NCBI GenBank assembly: GCA_905331475.1
Contig: CAJNYU010000951.1
Span: 1-64,000 of the forward strand
Source of the DNA: Rotaria socialis
Taxonomy: Eukaryota; Rotifera; Eurotatoria; Philodinida; Philodinidae
Direction of reading: 5' to 3'
Length of the DNA stretch: 64,000 nucleotides
The notes under the pieces: model-generated
Told to the model about the DNA's origin: nothing
Databases searched by the model: none
What the model saw: the letters and a program-made list of their open reading frames with translations, nothing else
Translations under genes and position numbers: made by a program
Shown here: piece after piece, positions 1-12,363 of the stretch
Numbering within the stretch: position 1 is the first letter of the stretch
Layout: every line of letters starts with the position of its first letter

Positions 1-281
1 GGTAGGCTCCTAATAGTTATAGGGGCCAGTTCTGGTCTGATCTTAGAACTTTATTACTCGTAATAAATAATAAAAGTAATAATAATTAGGAATGTACCGC
101 TCACGCTCGTGAGCGTAAGCTGTACACTCCAATGTTGCATCCTACGTGATTTTCAAGTATCGAAAAATTCATCGGGACCTAGCAGAATTCATCGGAATTG
201 ACTAATATGTCAATCTTATCAGTTCACTTATACTTCTTACCCGAAAATCCTACGATCAATGGGGGGCGGTTGCGGGGGGGN

Positions 282-1139
282 TGGACATTGTTCTTTCCAA
301 CAAGAAAACGTTAATATCACGTCGTCCTTCAATCGCCAGATCATAGCAGAAACAAAATTTATTTAGAACCTTTGCATGACCCCTTGATTACAGCGGATCA
401 TAGAAACCATGTTTATATTCAGTGTTTAGCAAAAACAGTAATGGATTGTTCTAACACATGTAACATTCCACGATTGTCGTTGAATTCCATTGAATGAAAG
501 TGATACTTCAATTTTAAACGTAAAATAAATATGCTAGATTCCGATATTAGTCCACCAGATTTTGTGTGGTCTCACTTTTTCATAGTGAAAACTGAACTTT
601 TGAAGCTTGACATTTGATACATATTATATGAGTATCAGCTGCTCGTGATTTAGTTTGTAATGTTCAAGCAATCGGTTACACTTTTATTTTTTCAAATATG
701 AGAAGAGCGTCATGACCTATATCCTCAGTGAAAATGGCAAATTCAAGATTGAATTACATAGTCTTCTAACATATCATCAGTAGACTAAATCCGAAATCTT
801 GGTAAACCATAATCATGTGGCTGTCTTGCCAAGTGAAACTGTTTATGAACTACTGAATTCATATTGAGGCTTTGCATGCAAAGTTTCGAAAAATAAAGTG
901 CATACATTGATTATGTGCATTTATCGGCAAACAATTCATTTTTTTTCATACTTAATCTATGCTCCGTCCATACTCAAGTTTATACACCGGCGAACGAAGC
1001 AATATTACATTTTTAGTTTCGGCTTGCGAGTAATCAACGGGTCATGCAAAGGTTCTAAATAAATTTTGTTTCTGCTATGATCTGGCGATTGAAGGACGAC
1101 GTGATATTAACGTTTTCTTGTTGGAAAGAACAATGTCCA
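282..1139. repeat. Inverted-repeat (foldback/MITE-like) element with 109-bp arms
   Basis: Positions 282-390 and 1031-1139 are reverse complements over about 109 bp with roughly one mismatch. They enclose a 640-bp centre in which I see no gene. Long, nearly identical inverted arms around non-coding DNA are typical of non-autonomous DNA transposons or foldback elements, and the near-identity suggests recent activity. The left arm starts immediately after a G-rich run and an ambiguous base (N at 281), so its outer edge and any target duplication cannot be read. An assembly-made palindrome is the main alternative. Confidence 0.7.
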
Positions 1140-1609
1140 GCACAGAAATATATTAAAGTATTTGATCTGAGATATTTCTCAAACATTGCAAAAAGCTTAG
1201 AATAAAAAATATCAGAAAACTGTTTCAGGACCTTTTTGACATTTAGAAAAGACCTTGTATAATAAGGTAGGTAATCCTTCTCTCCGTTTTACTCCGAGAT
1301 TTATAATAGAAGGATAGGGTCCTATTGTTGCACAGAAAAGACATTTTCTTCATATTTCATAACGGACGAAAGTGTCGGTATGGTGAGAAGCTCTACACGC
1401 TGTGCCGATATTGGTGTCCCGTCTCACTGATCATCACTTCCTCTTTCCTCTTCTCTCTTTCACTCTCTCTTATATAACTGTGTGTTATGTATGAATTTGT
1501 GACACTTTGGATAAGCGAAGTAGCTCAATAGACATCATTACCGAGGGTGGCACAAGCTACTCGTCCATTTTGTCGTTATACACGCACATATACATCCACA
1601 CCCTCAACA

Positions 1610-3604
1610 TTCATATTTTATGGAAAAAAAAGGAAATTCTGTCATGTCCGCTATCAAAACAAGACCAATCAAAAAGTCTCAAGCGTAAACAGCTCCATGA
1701 TAGATTTTTTTACACTCATCTATTCAATTTTTTCGATTCTAAACAACATCATTATAAATAGCAACAATCTGCCCATAATAAATGTCTTTTCAGCGTTGAA
1801 GTCACAGAATTTGAGTATTATTTTAAGGTAATTATTTTTTGCTAGTTCTCTGCAAAATTCAATATGTATCATTTCAAACTAGTAAATAAAGCTACTGTGG
1901 AGGAGGAGAAATTATTTCTTTTTTTTTTCTTTCATCTTGAAAGAGCAGAATCAGATCGATCACATAAGATGTTTGCCAATGCTCTAGCTTGTCAAACAGA
2001 TGCCTATGCAATGATGAATAAGATAAATAAAGAATGTAAACATATTCTAGTTATTTCGCTTGAAAATAACGCATAAAAAGGACTTTTCTTATTCGTCATT
2101 GCATGGGCATCTGTTTGACAAGCTAGAGCATTGGCAAACATCTTATGTGGTCGATCTGATTCTGCTCTTTCAAGATGAAAGGATAAAAAAAGAAATAATT
2201 TCTCCTCCTCCACAGTAGCTTTATTTACCAATTTGAAATGATTCATATTGAATTTTTCAGAGAGCTAGCAAAAAATAATTACCTTAAAATAATACTCACA
2301 TTCTGTGACTTCAACGCTGAAAAGATATTTATTATATTATGGGAAGATTGTTGCTACTTCTAATGATGTTGTTTAGAATTGAAAAAATTGAATAGGTGAG
2401 TGTAACAAAACTATATTTCTGTGGGACATACGGGACTGTCCAGAAATTTTTTCGGGAAGGGACAAACGGGATCGGGACAATTCGAAAAAATCCAGTGTCC
2501 CGAATTTTAAAAATTACATAAAACCGTGTGATGTACTTTAAACTTTTTATTTATAATAAGCATCTTAATATTTAAATGAGAAGCAGAAAAAAAAGAAATA
2601 TTAGAAGATGTACTGAAAACTGTTCATCATCATTATCGTTTTTTAGCTGTTCCTTCATATAATTATTGACTTCCTGTCGTCAATTAAATCTTTTCTGCTG
2701 TTACACAAGGTGTTAAGTCAGTTGAGTTTTCTTTCGTTACACACTTCAACAACTAAACAATAAATTTCATTGAAAACTCGCATATTTCTCTTAATAAATA
2801 ACAAATTATTAATTTTACCTGTACATAAATGCGTATGTGCCTTTCCGGGTGTATGAAAATTAATCGATACGAAAATTGATCGAAGTTAATTGATACATAA
2901 GAAAATTGATCAACGTTAATTGTTTCATACAAAAATTAGTTGAATGTAATTTTAAAAAAAAACTTTCTAAGTAGAACTTGTAGTTGATAGTGATGAGCTA
3001 AATAATGATAAAAAAAAGAATTTTCACACAATGATAGACTAATTGTCGATATAAAAGAGACCACATACGTGTCAGATATATCGAAGTTATTATAGAGATA
3101 CATTATCTCAAATAAACTAATACATTTTAAATAGCATCTATCGCAAAAAGCTCGGTTTGACTGATCTAATAATGACTAGATTAAAATATTCTGCGTCGGT
3201 TATATAAAACGTTAATATACTATGGAAGCACGAGAGTACTATTTTTCTCGGATATCTTCTTTACTTCGAGCAGGGTTCAAAGTACGAGTTCCTATTTTTG
3301 ATAAAAACAAATTTATTTTTATCTATAAATTTCTCGACCAATTTTGTTTGACAAATTTTCGCTCTTCTTTTTTCCTATTGATCAGGTAGCAAAAGGTCTT
3401 TTGTTTTCTTTGACGGAGCTACGCAACATTTAAACATTCTTTTATCAACGGGACAGACGGGATTCGGGACACAACAAAGTTTGTCCCGCAGGTCTCTAAA
3501 CAAAACATATCACGAAGCTCTTTACACTTGAGAAGTTTCGATTGGTCTTGTTTTGATAGCGGACATGACAGAATTTCCTTTTTTCCCCATAAAATATGAA
3601 TGAT
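1610..3604. repeat. Long inverted repeat (about 410-bp arms) interrupted by a later insertion
   Basis: The left arm (about 1610-2023) is the reverse complement of 2088-2414 followed by 3511-3604. The short loop at 2024-2087 separates them. Both arms therefore translate to near-identical peptides on opposite strands (reading frames near 1864-2030 and 2080-2246), but these look like shadows of the repeat, not a gene. The right arm is split by the element at 2415-3498. Arm divergence is several percent, so the palindrome is older than the one at 282-1139. It could be a foldback transposon or an inverted duplication. The outer ends are fuzzy, lying near the motif ATTCATATTTTATGG and its complement. 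Confidence 0.7.
2415..3498. mobile_element. Nested non-autonomous element with GGGAC-rich ends
   Basis: This segment interrupts the right arm of the palindrome at 1610-3604, so its limits can be read by comparison with the intact left arm. It is flanked by AACAAAACTAT (2404-2414) and AACAAAACATAT (3499-3510), a target duplication of about 11 bp with one indel. The word GGGAC (or GTCCC) recurs within about 100 bp of each end, and one longer GGGACARACGGGAT unit appears at both ends in the same orientation. A degenerate tandem repeat of about 30 bp built on GAAAATTGATC lies at about 2855-2945. No coding frame of note is present, so it probably depends on a transposase encoded elsewhere. The superfamily is not clear. 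Confidence 0.6.
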
Positions 3605-4167
3605 TGAATATTATTATTATTATTAATAAATATATCCTTAACGTCGGATTCAACTTAAATACATAGTTGTAGAGAACCATACTCGAGTGCTACGAAACGT
3701 TTTACCGCAGATGTAGATAGTATATGCTGATTCAAAACGTCCTTTAGCTTCCTACTGATAATCTGATAAATGAGAGGAGGTTTTACTTTGACAACGGAAA
3801 TGTGCTATTTAGTTTGAGAATTTTTGGGAGATCTGACACGTAGTTGATAAATCCAACTCGAGCTGATTTTGTTAACATACCAATTCGACATGACGTTATT
3901 CATTCGAGTTTGAGGCCCAACTGACGTGACGAAAGCCTACGCTAATGCTGCTTGGATAATCCCTTGAAAGTATTGTTCTCACTAAAGAAAAATTATAAGC
4001 CATTGAAGAAATATTGTTGACTATTTTGTTTTTCTCAAAGAGCATATAAAAAAATCTCTCTTTAGCTAGTATCCTGCTTCTTGGTGGTTTTTGGTTGAAT
4101 TCTCTCTTAAGGCTGGTTTTTCAACACAGCTGATCTTCTTGAGGTATTCGTGGCACATTGGCCAATC
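3605..4167. other. Upstream region of the membrane-protein gene
   Basis: About 560 bp between the palindrome and the first ATG of the gene at 4168. An ATT triplet run lies near 3611-3625. No coding frame, RNA gene or clear TATA box was recognised. Any promoter or 5' non-coding exon of the following gene would be here. Confidence 0.4.
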
Positions 4168-7100
4168 ATGCGCTTTCTGTACCATAAAACCGTCTTTTAT
4201 ATTGTCTTGTTGGTTACGGTTGTCTTGTCGTTTACGCCTGATACATCCTCGTATGATGCTTATGGTCTCAAAATCGCCGCCAACGACGTGCTCTTCGTCC
4301 AATCAAATCCTCCTCACGGTTTGTTTCGTATTTTTCCTCCTTTCAATGCCTGGAGCATTTGTACAGTTAACTATGAAGACGTGAGTCAGTACATCTATGC
4401 TGTGGCAGTCGCTCGACAAACGACACTTAATGATGCTATTCGATTCGTCTTCATCGGTGTGAACACTACAGATGTACCATTCATGGGTTCATTGACATAT
4501 GTAGATACCAGCGGAGTTGGTAATACATCCACTACAATGACGATAGAAGATTTCGTGTTTGCTTGTGATGGATGGAACAACAGTGACTACAAGATACATA
4601 CTATTGATCAGTTTCTGTATGATACCGATAATGCAAATGACAACCACCTTGACTTCTTCGTTGTCGCTGTGGAGTGAGTACTTCCGCGTTCAATTATGAT
4701 TTATAATTCACACTTGTTACAGAGGCCCAGTTGTAACTTAATTCAACTTCACAACGTAGAAAATACACGTTTCTATTTTCTAATCTGATCCGATCTTGAT
4801 CTATTCTTAACCTGATCTCTTTTATTATTCGTTTTCTTTTCCAATTTATACTGTACAACACATACACAAGAGAGAGAGAGAGAGAGAGAGAGACAAAGGC
4901 AGAAAGAAGAAAAGACATTTGTTTCTTCGATTAGACTATTTTATACATAAATAGGATGGTGCATCGCTCTATAAATGCACTAAATTCTAGTCGAAGAAAC
5001 AATGCCACTATTTGCATCGTCACGCACGGGAGGAAAGAAGACACAATAGAGAGAGATGAAGAGAGAGAGAGATAGGAAAGAAAGAATGGAAAAGAACGGT
5101 TGACGTATGTGCATCTCGAGTTGGATTGCACATACAAGAAGCACACAACACAAAAAAAGGAAACAAGAACTAACTAACTAAATAAATAAATAAGGTTTGT
5201 TAGAGTACTCTCTAACAACACTAGAGTGAATCACAGTGAAAAATATCACAAGCTCCGAGCAGAATTCCTCCTAGTATGATGAACATATGATAGGATCTAC
5301 TACACATAACTATAGTACTATAGTTCTAATCAGCGATCGCCAGTACAGGGTTTGTCATGATGCGCCACATGGTATGCTATGCAGCACGCGATACTGTCGT
5401 GAAATGTTCGTGCTTTGTTGAATGGTGCTTACTAATTTAATCAATCAGGTCAATTTTGTAGGATATGGCTGTTACTTAGGATTGAAATACGTAATGAGAA
5501 AACTAAACCACTTCCGAGTGTTTTTCACAAATGATGCAAGACATTGAAGATGTTACTTTATAAGCAACAATAAACTGTGGCAGATATATCGGAATGTCTA
5601 TCATCATCTGTGACACTTTAGAAGGTTTCGAGATATGCTTGTCATAGTCTGTGACACTTAAAATTTTCAGTTTATCTTCTCTTTCGAGCAAAACGATATA
5701 CCGCATTGCTGTATCTGCCCGTCTAACCAATCTGAAATAAGCACCGTTCTGTCACTGCATTATACAACGTTTTCTGTATATAACTGTGAGTGAAGAGCAA
5801 TTAGGGATTGAAAACTAATTAGTTGTTGTTAATAATAATGTAAAAAATCCAACTAGTACTAAGGGATACTCATAAAGTGATGTTTTAGTTCAGATTTGAC
5901 CAAATATAATCCGAGTTAGAATATTGAAATTTGAGGCTTACAGGCAGAATTTTAACATTGCAAAAGGTTAAACCTAAGAGTTAAAGTACAGAAGATTCAC
6001 ACTAACGTTCGACTCTTCTGAAAGAGAGACTATACAGTCCAAGTAGATATTGACAGTCGTTTAAAAAAATACATTTGTCGGAACTGAAAGCTAAAGACAA
6101 AAATTTGTCATTAGTGAAAGCAGAGAAATCGTTTGAAAATGCATCTCACAGGGTATTAGCAGCTTGAAATCCAATGTTAGAACATTTTTTACCAATGACT
6201 GAGGATCTTTTAGTGAAATAGAATGCTTGTTTGTTGCTATATGTTCGAATTAGTCCATATGAAAATAATTCTTCTGGTGATGGAGTGACCGATTTGGAGC
6301 GGCGCCCAGAAAGAATACATATGAGACACTGAACTTTAATGTCCGTAGCTTTTATAAAAGTAAAAGAAATACTTGTATGTCGAAAGCAGCTAAAACATCG
6401 TCTTGTTCTTCCACGTCATTCCGCGTTGTTAAAAGCCATCATATACGACCACAAGATGAAATGTAGTATAGAAAGTGGGCGTGGTGATGTTTTCAATCAA
6501 GTTTTCAAATATATCTAAGATACTCCTTGAAATTAACGATGTGACCAGTTAGTGCTAGATGAAAAAAGGCTGATTGATTCAACGGTATTGTATCAGTTCA
6601 AGTGAAAAAGAAATATTATTTTCTAAAGAAAGCATGATAGTCATTTGCACAGATCAAAATCAATGGCGAGTCGGGTTGACACCTTAAAAGAGCGTCGACG
6701 ATCGTTTCGTATATCATTTAGATCCTTTCTAATGATATAGTGCTTCGAAAATTTTGAGGACAATCTAATATATATTCTGAAATCAACTTGATTGAAAACT
6801 ATTTGAAATTACAGATTTGAATACTAAATTCATGTGTCGATAACGAACTTTTATACGAATACAGTCGAGACAATTTGAAAGAAGAATAGTTCGTGCAGCG
6901 TAACGAGAACATTTTATTCCGTGCGTCTCTTCAATGTCTCAACACAATTAAATCGGATAAGGCTAACAAGTTTGCACAAGGGTTGAAGTTAAATTTTCCT
7001 GCACATCTTGAATCTTTGATTAGATCTGGTCATTCATTTACAGTTTTATCATTAAAATATAGATGCATGACAGAATCATCATAAGTGCACCTCATGTTTG

Positions 7101-10100
7101 AGTGCTGTTTGAAAAATGAAAACTGTCAGCTCAACTATAAGTACGATGGAAATGTGTCTATAGGAAATTTTTCATTTAGATGGCGAGCTCAAAAAACAAA
7201 AGAGCATTTCAAAACTATGAAAATTCGATTTTATAGATAGAAAAATCGTCGCTAGTGTATCACATTTTTGCATATCTGTTTCTTGACTAGGGGCGTACAG
7301 TTCACGCTCTTGTTCGCCATGAACCTGAGCATTTCTAGTTTGCCTGTATAATGCAAAAGGGAAACTGGAACTTGGGCAACTAGAATTTCGACATCGGAAT
7401 TTCGACGATGTCCAATCTCCACTAGAATTTCAACAGATGTCCAATTGCACCGGAAATTGGACAAAGTTGTCGAGTTTCCGAATTTGTCGAAATTCTTCCG
7501 GAATTACGACAATATCAATTTTTGCTGGTTATTTTATTGTCCAATATCCGATGGAAATTGGACAATATACATCCTACACTGAAAACAAAATAGCACTACA
7601 CGGAACCAAAGCGTTTTTGTCCTCAGTGTGGAACTCATAAAAGGTTTTAAACTTTCTCACTGAACTTAAAAAGGGTTAAAAAGGGTTTCGAACTTTGAAA
7701 CGAATTTTGAACCAGTTTTAGGTTTCGTAGGTTTTCCACAATACCTTCGAAAAAATTTCCTGGAGTATTTATAATCGTTCCGAGACTATCTTGAAGTTTT
7801 ACGAAACCCGTTTTAAGGTTTCGAATTCGTTTCAAAAATGGTTCCGTGTGGTGCTATTTTTTTTTCCAGTGTAGTTGAAATANTGACGTACATTTTCCGA
7901 AACAAGCGTGTGTGGATGTCGGATTGCGCGTGTGTTTGACTATATGTTACTACACCCACACCCACACCCTCAGATTAAGAATATCTCCTATCTGAAATTC
8001 TGTTTCTTTCTTTCAATTTCTCATGTCCAACTTATTTATATACAAATCATACCCATTGTTTTTTTTGCTTTTTTTAGCGCTTCTAATAATAAAAAAGAAA
8101 AAGGTTTTCATGTGAAACTTTGTATAATCACATAGTACTTTTTAGCTTTTCTATTCACTGACAAACGAGTGAATGTGTATTTCAACCAAACATATTAGTT
8201 CCAACTGTCATGCATATTGTCCAATTTCTACCGGATATTGGACAATAAAATCATCAGCAAAAATTGATATTGCCGTAATTCCGGAAGAATTCCGACAAAT
8301 TCGGAAACTCGACAATTTTGTCCAATTTCCAGTACAATTGGACATTTTGACGAAATTCCACTGGAAATTGGACATTGTCGAAATACCGATGTCCAGATTC
8401 CACTAAACCATACAAAATATCAACATTACTGAGCTCAATTTTCGTTTTTGTTCTTGTAAAACTGGATTCTTGTATCTGATATGGTTTATCTTTTGATGAC
8501 CACGATGTATCCTTGAAGTTTAGTTGAATGACTTATTCGATTTTCGAGGAAATTCATTGTAATTTTCAATGACTTCTTGTAGCTTCCATCTCTAGAAATA
8601 CTGGAGTTGCTGAATGCATAGGAGGTGATTTTACTATATCCTGTGTTCGTACTTTTTGGTAAACAGATCTTCTATGCATCTAATAACTCAAATATCTCCT
8701 TTATGACTAACAATAGAAACTAGAGGAAGTGTCGTGGGATACTGCTTATTAAACTCATCATTCTGACTAAAATGCAGGCTAGTGATCATTAGCCAGTATA
8801 TATAAGCGAAACGGAGCTATTATTGCGTAAATAGCTATTCAATAGTAAAGTAACTGCTCATACTTCGATTTCTCCTCAAGGGAAGATTATTCTGCAAAAG
8901 TAGTGATAAGTGTGTGGGGTGATTGAAGATGGGAAGAAATGATACATACCCTCACCCATACCCTTCCGTACACCTCGCTTTCCGTCCACACAGAGCCCAT
9001 ATATTTCATTTCACTGCTGTACTCATCCCGGATGGTTCATGATTGAGCATTGCTAAGTACGTGATAAAACTCATTGTAATTATGTATCCCCTAGAGTGCG
9101 TTAATAATCAAAATAAGCATAGATGACCTTTGTGTCGCAATGTTTCTAAATATTGGTAGCACGATCTGTTTAAGATCTCAAGCGGAATCACAGCAGCTGT
9201 TGAGTACAGAGCAATCTAGTATTTCGATGGAGATTGCACGAAAAAGATGTCTTCAATTTGACAACGTCAATTGTTCTAAAAAAATAGAACACTTGGAGTA
9301 ACGAGTCGAGAGATACGATCAAGATTCACTAGTAGTTGATTTCCAAGCTTCCAAGTGTAGGCATAACAATTTGGAAGTATCCCGCGATATGGAAGTTGAC
9401 AATTTCCGGGTTTAGCGATGAATACTTTGCAGTGGTAGTGACAATAGTAGTTTGTACTTCTTTCAGAATAAGGACAAGTGCATTTGTAGATTAGCTCTAC
9501 TTGTGCTGGATAATTTCTTTCTGTTTCATACGGAAGGCACAATCAATTGTGAACTAAGGAAGCATACATGTACATTCTTGGAAGTAAAACCCATCTATAA
9601 TCATACAACATCTTTGAGCATATGTGTTTCAAATGTTATTATTTAGACCGACGGGTCATTTCGCCTATGCTTTCACTCAACAGTTTCTACTTCTGTACAA
9701 TCTCGATACGGATAACGTCTCCATGCAACTCGGCAATGTCACTTGGCCCGACACCTCATTTCTTCCGCACGCTGTCGACATTAGTGATGAGTTTATCGTA
9801 GTGCTTGGCTTTGTTGGTGATCAGTCGACGAACTACACTCCTTGCGCCTTTCTCCTGAATATATCAAATTCGACTCTAAAGGTACTCGATCGATGGTTAT
9901 ACACACCACCGACGAATAGTTCATGGCAAGCGAGCCTTACTAACTGGGATGCGGGTACCTACTCAGCTCGATATGATATGTCGGTGAGCATCAATCCCAC
10001 CGGAGGTCAAGTTCTACTCGGTATTCAAATAACAAACACAATTGTGCTACTCAATATTGGCCGAAGCACTAATAAATTTATTGTGCCACCACAATCCATT

Positions 10101-11873
10101 TCGAATGGACAAGCAATAGGGATGGGTAAAGCAGTCGGCTGGTTTGATGCGCATACTTCTGTGGTACTCGTTAATACATACTCTTTAAGTTATATTTGGT
10201 CGGGATCACAAGTCTTTGTCTATGACATGGCATTGTTTAATAGTTCCGGCATTATATCTGTTTTTCCTAATGCTCAACAGCCACTAGCAACGGGATTCGG
10301 TCCTATTCTCATCACTCTTGTTGTTACTGAGACTGGAACTGTGGCGATGCTAGATTCACAAGGCAAATTTTTCATTATTTTTTCATCGGCTGCTGGTTCA
10401 TATGCAGACACTAGCTTGGGAACATTTTCAAGCCCACTAGATTGTATCGGTGGCACTTTTAACTCTCAACTAAGTATTGGCCCATGTATTCTTTGTCCGC
10501 AGGGTAATAGTACAAATGGTCTTACGGGCCAACCGATTTGTATGCCATGTGCAATAGACGCTTTCTGCCCAACAGGTGCAGCTTTCGGAAATATTAGTAC
10601 GTCTTCTTCGATTCTGACAAGTACGAACCAAGCATTTGCCTATCCTGTGTCTCCTCAGTCCGTTCGTTTCGACAATATTCTAATGCAAAACATGTTCTAC
10701 ATTCGCTCGCCAATGTCAGGTCATTGCGTACTCGTGTCCGCCTTCTTCTGGGCGCTTATTGTTACAGTGTTGGGCATTGTAATCGTATTTTCCTTGGCCA
10801 TTTTGAAATGCTGCGTGAACAATACCCAACTTAAAGTAACCCGTAAAAGAGTCACACGTTTTTTCAAACAAACAGATATTATCGGCGAGGGTGAATTATG
10901 GGTGGGCGGAATTGCTACGTTTGCTATTCTTGTTGTTGCTATATTCGCGTACGCATTTAGCAGTGCCTACTTCCAACGCTATCCTATTGAACAAGTGAAT
11001 AGCCCTGCTAACTTTGCTTGTGATACAACGTTGACGAATGCGCAGTTCAGCTCGGGTTTGATGTCGCTGACAATTGCACCAAACGATGACGAAGTACCTA
11101 TGTTCAACCTTCTCAATGCACAAAAATTCACAGTACATCTTGATTTGATCAATACGCTCTTTACGTGCAGCGATAATGTTATCTTGATGCAAAACAGACG
11201 CGCAGGACAATTTCTGATTGCTTCTACGTGCGTGGAGAACAATGGCAGCTTATCGATTTCGGCCGTTCTACCCTCACATACTGTTAATTTGCAACTGTCA
11301 CTTACCGGTATCGAAATAATTGGCGGTTTTCGTTTCGGACTGACAGGACCAGGTGCTCAACAAGAAGACGACAGGCTGGGTGGTATTTACAAACTTGTCG
11401 ATCTCGATTTTAGTCAAGCGTTCTCAGTCTCTGGTAGGATTCTTTCCCACCAACCCTCGTTTGCAGTTCAGCTATCTAAGCTGATGAATCGAACGTATCC
11501 TCTAGATGAAAACGATGCTACAGAATTCAGTGCCATATGGACAGCTTACACATCATACGATATTGACCAAAATTTTATTGATGAAAACGATTACAAGTAT
11601 GTGACAAGTTTAGGTACTACGGTCACAGTAAGTATCAGCGAGGCGTCGTATTACATATCAAATACGCAGAGGCCTATCACAGACCAAGCAGAGCTCATCT
11701 TCACCGACTTACTATTTACTATAGTATGTGTAGAGATTTTTGGTCTTCTGTTTCTCATCGTCAGACTCATCATCATTCCGCTTGCCAAGCGTCTGTGCCA
11801 TTGTTGTCGACGTCGAACTGTCGCAAAAGAATTGCCAGAAAATGGTGCTGAAAAGATATATGATCGCTTTTAA
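4168..11873 (+). CDS. Multi-pass membrane protein with propeller-like ectodomain and ephrin-receptor-like Cys motif (two exons)
   Basis: Exon 1 is 4168-4673 and exon 2 is 9647-11873. The donor GTGAGT at 4674 and the acceptor ATTTAG ending at 9646 join in phase, completing a Glu codon, to give about 910 residues. The start is the first in-frame ATG and is followed by a hydrophobic signal or anchor segment. A long ectodomain rich in N-glycosylation sequons (NxS/T) follows. Near residue 455 there is a small Cys cluster (CILCPQGNST.., CMPC..) like the GCC2/GCC3 or ephrin-receptor-like module. Then come two membrane segments (genomic about 10740-10800 and 10905-10965), a second extracytoplasmic domain, and a C-terminal membrane segment (about 11700-11780) with a short basic Cys-rich tail. 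I know of no function for this architecture; surface receptor or adhesion is only a guess. The upstream start could be extended by an unseen exon. Confidence 0.75.
4674..9646 (+). other. Unusually long intron (4973 bp) with repeat insertion and gene-relic-like DNA
   Basis: This is the single intron of the membrane-protein gene, about 100 times longer than most introns in the right half of the window. It contains GA microsatellites at 4868-4893 and about 5047-5075. At about 5460-7085 there is a stretch with broken coding-like frames on both strands (for example a plus-strand run at 6893-7084 ending in a stop). It also contains the foldback element at 7381-8402 and an ambiguous base at 7873-7883. 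I see no intact gene inside it. Splice phase across it is perfect, which supports it being a true intron and not two separate genes. Confidence 0.6.
7381..8402. repeat. Foldback element with arrays of a GGAAATTGGAC word in both arms
   Basis: The arms at about 7381-7571 and 8211-8402 are imperfect reverse complements. Each arm is itself made of variants of TTGTCCAATTTCC / GGAAATTGGACA repeated four or five times with short spacers, plus a shared AATTCCGGAAGAATT-like block. The centre of about 640 bp has no convincing gene and includes a C-rich telomere-like stretch near 7950-7972. It lies wholly inside the long intron of the membrane-protein gene. It is most simply a non-autonomous DNA transposon with subterminal word arrays. 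No target duplication was found. Confidence 0.65.
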
Positions 11874-12127
11874 ACTGCTTGCCAAAATACTTCTTTTTTT
11901 ACATTGAATACCTTGTAAACATTTCGTTAGTTTCATACAAAAAATGATGCCAAAATGTCCTAGAAAAAGCAATGACAATTTTAGTCATCTCTCTAACATT
12001 GCGAGTCATCTTGATTTAACGGCGAATACATACAGAAACATAAATCGGTTAAACTCTTGGGGCAACATTTTTATTGAAAAATTTGATCTCGTTCTCATCG
12101 AAGAACCAACTAAAAAATGGTTTATAA

Positions 12128-12141
12128 GAAGCGTTTTGATT
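12128..12141. repeat. Target-site duplication, 3' side of LINE
   Basis: GAAGCGTTTTGATT here is identical to 17520-17533. On the minus strand it lies directly after the A-rich tail of the retrotransposon. Confidence 0.9.
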
Positions 12142-12363
12142 ATTTTTTTTTGAGTATGCACTTTTATTACGTCTAGAGACGCTTATAATAATGTGGTACA
12201 ACAAAAAGAAAGAAAAAAAAAGGGCCAAAAAGGGAGAGCAAGAAAGAAATAGAAAAACGAACGAAAACACAGTAACAAAAAGAAGAAAATAAAGAAAATA
12301 AAGAAAATAAGAAGGAGAGTGAGAGAGAGAGACTAAGGTATGGGAGGAAAGTAGGAAAAGAGT

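Noticed and set aside
1864-2246. Two near-identical peptides on opposite strands (MYHFKLVNK.. and MNHFKLVNK..)
   Set aside because: They are the two arms of the 1610-3604 palindrome read outward. There is no independent sign of coding.
10274-11242. Minus-strand frames up to about 100 codons inside 9647-11873
   Set aside because: Shadows of the plus-strand membrane-protein exon, whose frame is continuous over 740 codons.
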